DNA of 40,400 nucleotides from Sulfuricella sp. (GTDB lineage Bacteria > Pseudomonadota > Gammaproteobacteria > Burkholderiales > Sulfuricellaceae). Both the position numbers and the translations under genes were made by a program. The notes beneath the pieces were generated by a model. That model was not told where the DNA came from, made no database searches, and saw only the letters and a program-made list of their open reading frames with translations. Positions 39,020 through 40,400 of the stretch are shown here, piece after piece. The first letter of the stretch is position 1. Every line of letters starts with the position of its first letter. The DNA is taken from NCBI GenBank assembly GCA_018336195.1, contig JAGXQV010000088.1:1-40400 (forward strand), read 5' to 3'.

Positions 39020-39091
39020 GTGGGAGCGGGCCATGCCCGCGAAAGGATGTCTCCAGGCGAGACACGGTTCGCCTGCGTGGCAGGCTCCTAC
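39020..39091. repeat. pair of inverted REP elements
   Basis: GTGGGAGCGGGCCATGCCCGCGAA (39020-39043, given here as two parts: GTGGGAGC then a GCGGGC-CAT-GCCCGC hairpin plus GAA) faces an inverted relative at 39068-39091, whose complement starts GTAGGAGCCTGCCACGCAGG. Each carries the GTRGGAG tail and a small hairpin, the REP layout known from Pseudomonas. The pair fills the gap between the DJ-1 and YajQ genes. Confidence 0.8.
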
Positions 39092-39102
39092 ACGGCTACT
39101 CA

Positions 39103-39588
39103 CTAGTCGCGGAAGTTCTGGAACTGCAAGGGAAACTCGGCAATTCCCTTTTTCACCAGAGCGATGGTTTCCTGCAAGAGGTCGCGCTTGGCCCCCGAGA
39201 CGCGCACTGCATCACCCTGGATGCTGGCTTGCACCTTGAGCTTGCTGTCCTTGACCAGCTTGACGATTTTCTTCGCCAACTCGGTTTCCACCCCGGTTTT
39301 CACGGTGATTTGCTGCTTCACCTTGTTGCCGCTGACCTTCTCGACCTTGGCCTTGTCCAGGCAGCGCACGTCGATGTTACGCTTGGCGAGCTTGCCGATC
39401 AGGATATCGAGCACCTGGTCGAGCTTGAAATCGTCGTCGGCGTACACCGACAGCACGTATTCCGCCTGCTCGATGCGGGAATCCGACCCTTTGAAATCGA
39501 AGCGCCCGCTGACTTCCTTGTTGGCCTGATCGACGGCGTTGCGCAGTTCCTGTTTATCGACTTCTGAAACGATATCGAAGGTTGGCAT
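39103..39588 (-). CDS. yajQ: YajQ family nucleotide-binding protein
   Basis: 161 residues. The start [40 protein letters not shown] and the repeats ending [58 protein letters not shown] are the full YajQ (DUF520) pattern. Family members bind nucleotides, and some (Xanthomonas, Pseudomonas) bind c-di-GMP and act as regulators; that is family knowledge. ATG 39588 starts the conserved part. It lies 4 bases after ppnP on the same strand and is probably in its operon. Confidence 0.95.
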   Translation of the reverse strand: MPTFDIVSEVDKQELRNAVDQANKEVSGRFDFKGSDSRIEQAEYVLSVYADDDFKLDQVLDILIGKLAKRNIDVRCLDKAKVEKVSGNKVKQQITVKTGVETELAKKIVKLVKDSKLKVQASIQGDAVRVSGAKRDLLQETIALVKKGIAEFPLQFQNFRD

Positions 39589-39592
39589 GCCG

Positions 39593-39928
39593 TTACCCCG
39601 CGCAGCAGGACGACTCGACGACGAAATGGCAAATGTAGTCGAGCATTTCCACGGTTTCGATCTCGAAGCTGCTGTTGCCCGGTACGCTGAACTTCTCGCC
39701 ACCCTTGAAGGTGCGCCAGTCGCTGGAACCGGGCAGCTTGACCTTGCACACCCCGGCGTTGAGTTCCATGATTTCCGGCGCGCCGGTGTTGAAGGTGAGC
39801 TTGGAGGGGAAAATCACCCCGACGGTTTTCTTGGTGCCGTCGGGGAACACCACGGTGTGGCTGATGCACTTGCCGTCGAAATAGACGTTGGCTTTGGCGA
39901 TGACGGATACGTTGTCGAACTGGGACAT
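39593..39928 (-). CDS. ppnP: pyrimidine/purine nucleoside phosphorylase
   Basis: 111 residues, a little longer than the E. coli protein (94). It splits nucleosides to base and ribose 1-phosphate using phosphate. The pattern is [39 protein letters not shown], ending [37 protein letters not shown], a cupin-like barrel. The extra C-terminus [10 protein letters not shown] has paired cysteines. It is located between yajQ and another minus-strand gene with gaps of 4 and 18 bases, so the three are likely one operon. Confidence 0.93.
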   Translation of the reverse strand: MSQFDNVSVIAKANVYFDGKCISHTVVFPDGTKKTVGVIFPSKLTFNTGAPEIMELNAGVCKVKLPGSSDWRTFKGGEKFSVPGNSSFEIETVEMLDYICHFVVESSCCAG

Positions 39929-39946
39929 GCTGACTCCTGTGGTTTT

Positions 39947-40400
39947 TCAGTGGATGGAGGCGACCGGGGAAAGGTCGCGGTTGATGGTAAGGGCAATGAG
40001 TTCTTCGGCGAGCGCGCCGACCTCGCCGGGCAGCCCGGTGCCGCTGCGGCCCGCCGTTTTCACCCAGCGCGCCGCGAGGTCTTCGCCGGGGGCGGGGCGG
40101 GTTTCGTCGGTGGTGGCGGCGAATTTCTCCAAGCGTGTCCAATCGGCGTCATCCAGCGGCTGTTGGTCGCGCAGGCCGGCCAGCCAGCGCAGTGTCCAGG
40201 TCAAGCGGCGCTGGTGCGGGAAACGCTGCACGATGCCCGCCCAATCGGCCCCGTCAGGGGTTTGCCAGGCCAGCGCCGTGTGCAAGCTCCAAGCCGGCGG
40301 CAGTTCGGGCAGTGGCGAGGCCGCGCCGTGCATGGCAAGGTAGAAAGCCGCCAACTGGTCGTCCGGGTCGGCGGCAAGGCGGGCCTGCAATTCGGCGCGG
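39947..40400 (-). CDS. protein of unknown function, 5' end beyond the window
   Basis: The frame is open to the window edge (40400), with no stop, and the TTG near 40390 is probably internal, so the N-terminus is missing. About 151 residues are seen. They are helical and rich in Ala, Leu, Trp and Asp, with TPDGADWAGIVQRFPHQRRLTWTLRWLAGLRD and LARWV-type patches and no signal peptide or membrane segment. I recognise no family. It is 18 bases upstream of ppnP on the same strand and probably heads that operon. Confidence 0.65.
   Translation of the reverse strand, partial: RAELQARLAADPDDQLAAFYLAMHGAASPLPELPPAWSLHTALAWQTPDGADWAGIVQRFPHQRRLTWTLRWLAGLRDQQPLDDADWTRLEKFAATTDETRPAPGEDLAARWVKTAGRSGTGLPGEVGALAEELIALTINRDLSPVASIH

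Noticed and set aside
39001..39103. N-terminal extension of the DJ-1 family protein to 39103
   Set aside because: The extension reads through the REP pair, and a strong AAGGAG sits right before the ATG at 38998.
1..40400. CRISPR array, tRNA, rRNA, insertion sequence or prophage
   Set aside because: No regularly spaced repeats, no cloverleaf or rRNA-like stretch, and no transposase, integrase or phage protein was found on reading all frames.

Overview
The window looks like chromosomal DNA of a free-living, GC-rich, Gram-negative betaproteobacterium; Nitrosomonadales or Rhodocyclales would fit, but this is a judgement from gene content and protein style, not a search. It has an outer-membrane TonB-dependent receptor, many two-component and c-di-GMP signalling proteins, GreB, SlyX, YceH, YajQ, DUF2288, and a 5-formyl-THF cyclo-ligase near an EVE-domain gene. 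No rRNA, tRNA, CRISPR array, transposase or phage gene was recognised.

Layout. 1-3.0 kb (+): end of a 5-formyl-THF cyclo-ligase, a small opposite-strand ORF, a CcdAB toxin-antitoxin pair, an EVE-domain protein and a TauE/SafE permease. 3.1-11.2 kb (-): a six-gene signalling operon made of two tandem copies of one module (histidine kinase, single-domain response regulator, receiver-linked c-di-GMP enzyme); the first kinase has a CxxCH haem-type sensor domain. 11.4-15.8 kb: a secreted protein with two ASH-like repeats, a Sel1-like remnant, an unusual 6-phosphofructokinase, a double-receiver protein with a dead first receiver, and DUF2288.

15.8-20.8 kb is the most interesting part. A short sigma-54 activator without a sensor domain is divergent from a TonB receptor, a five-Asp-box secreted protein with Cys/His motifs, and a periplasmic thioredoxin. 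The gap between them holds a perfect 17-bp-arm inverted repeat, a consensus -24/-12 promoter facing the receptor and a near-consensus sigma-70 promoter facing the activator. The three exported proteins probably form one inducible envelope uptake or repair system of unknown substrate.

20.8-26.7 kb: greB, yceH, a PhnD-like binding protein with an overlapping histidine kinase, slyX, and a FapA/DUF342 protein. 26.7-28.1 kb is an accessory patch: a MazEF-type pair and a markedly AT-rich membrane-anchored protein. 28.1-40.4 kb is mostly housekeeping: an ABC exporter, a periplasmic cyclophilin, DUF4139, an aldo/keto reductase, a winged-helix protein with a Cys-rich tail, a diguanylate cyclase, leuA with a possible leader peptide, a GNAT acetyltransferase, an EamA transporter, a DJ-1 family protein, and yajQ-ppnP.

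Three c-di-GMP enzymes, three histidine kinases and four receiver-only or receiver-linked regulators show a strong signalling emphasis. Several intergenic gaps carry palindromic, REP-like elements.
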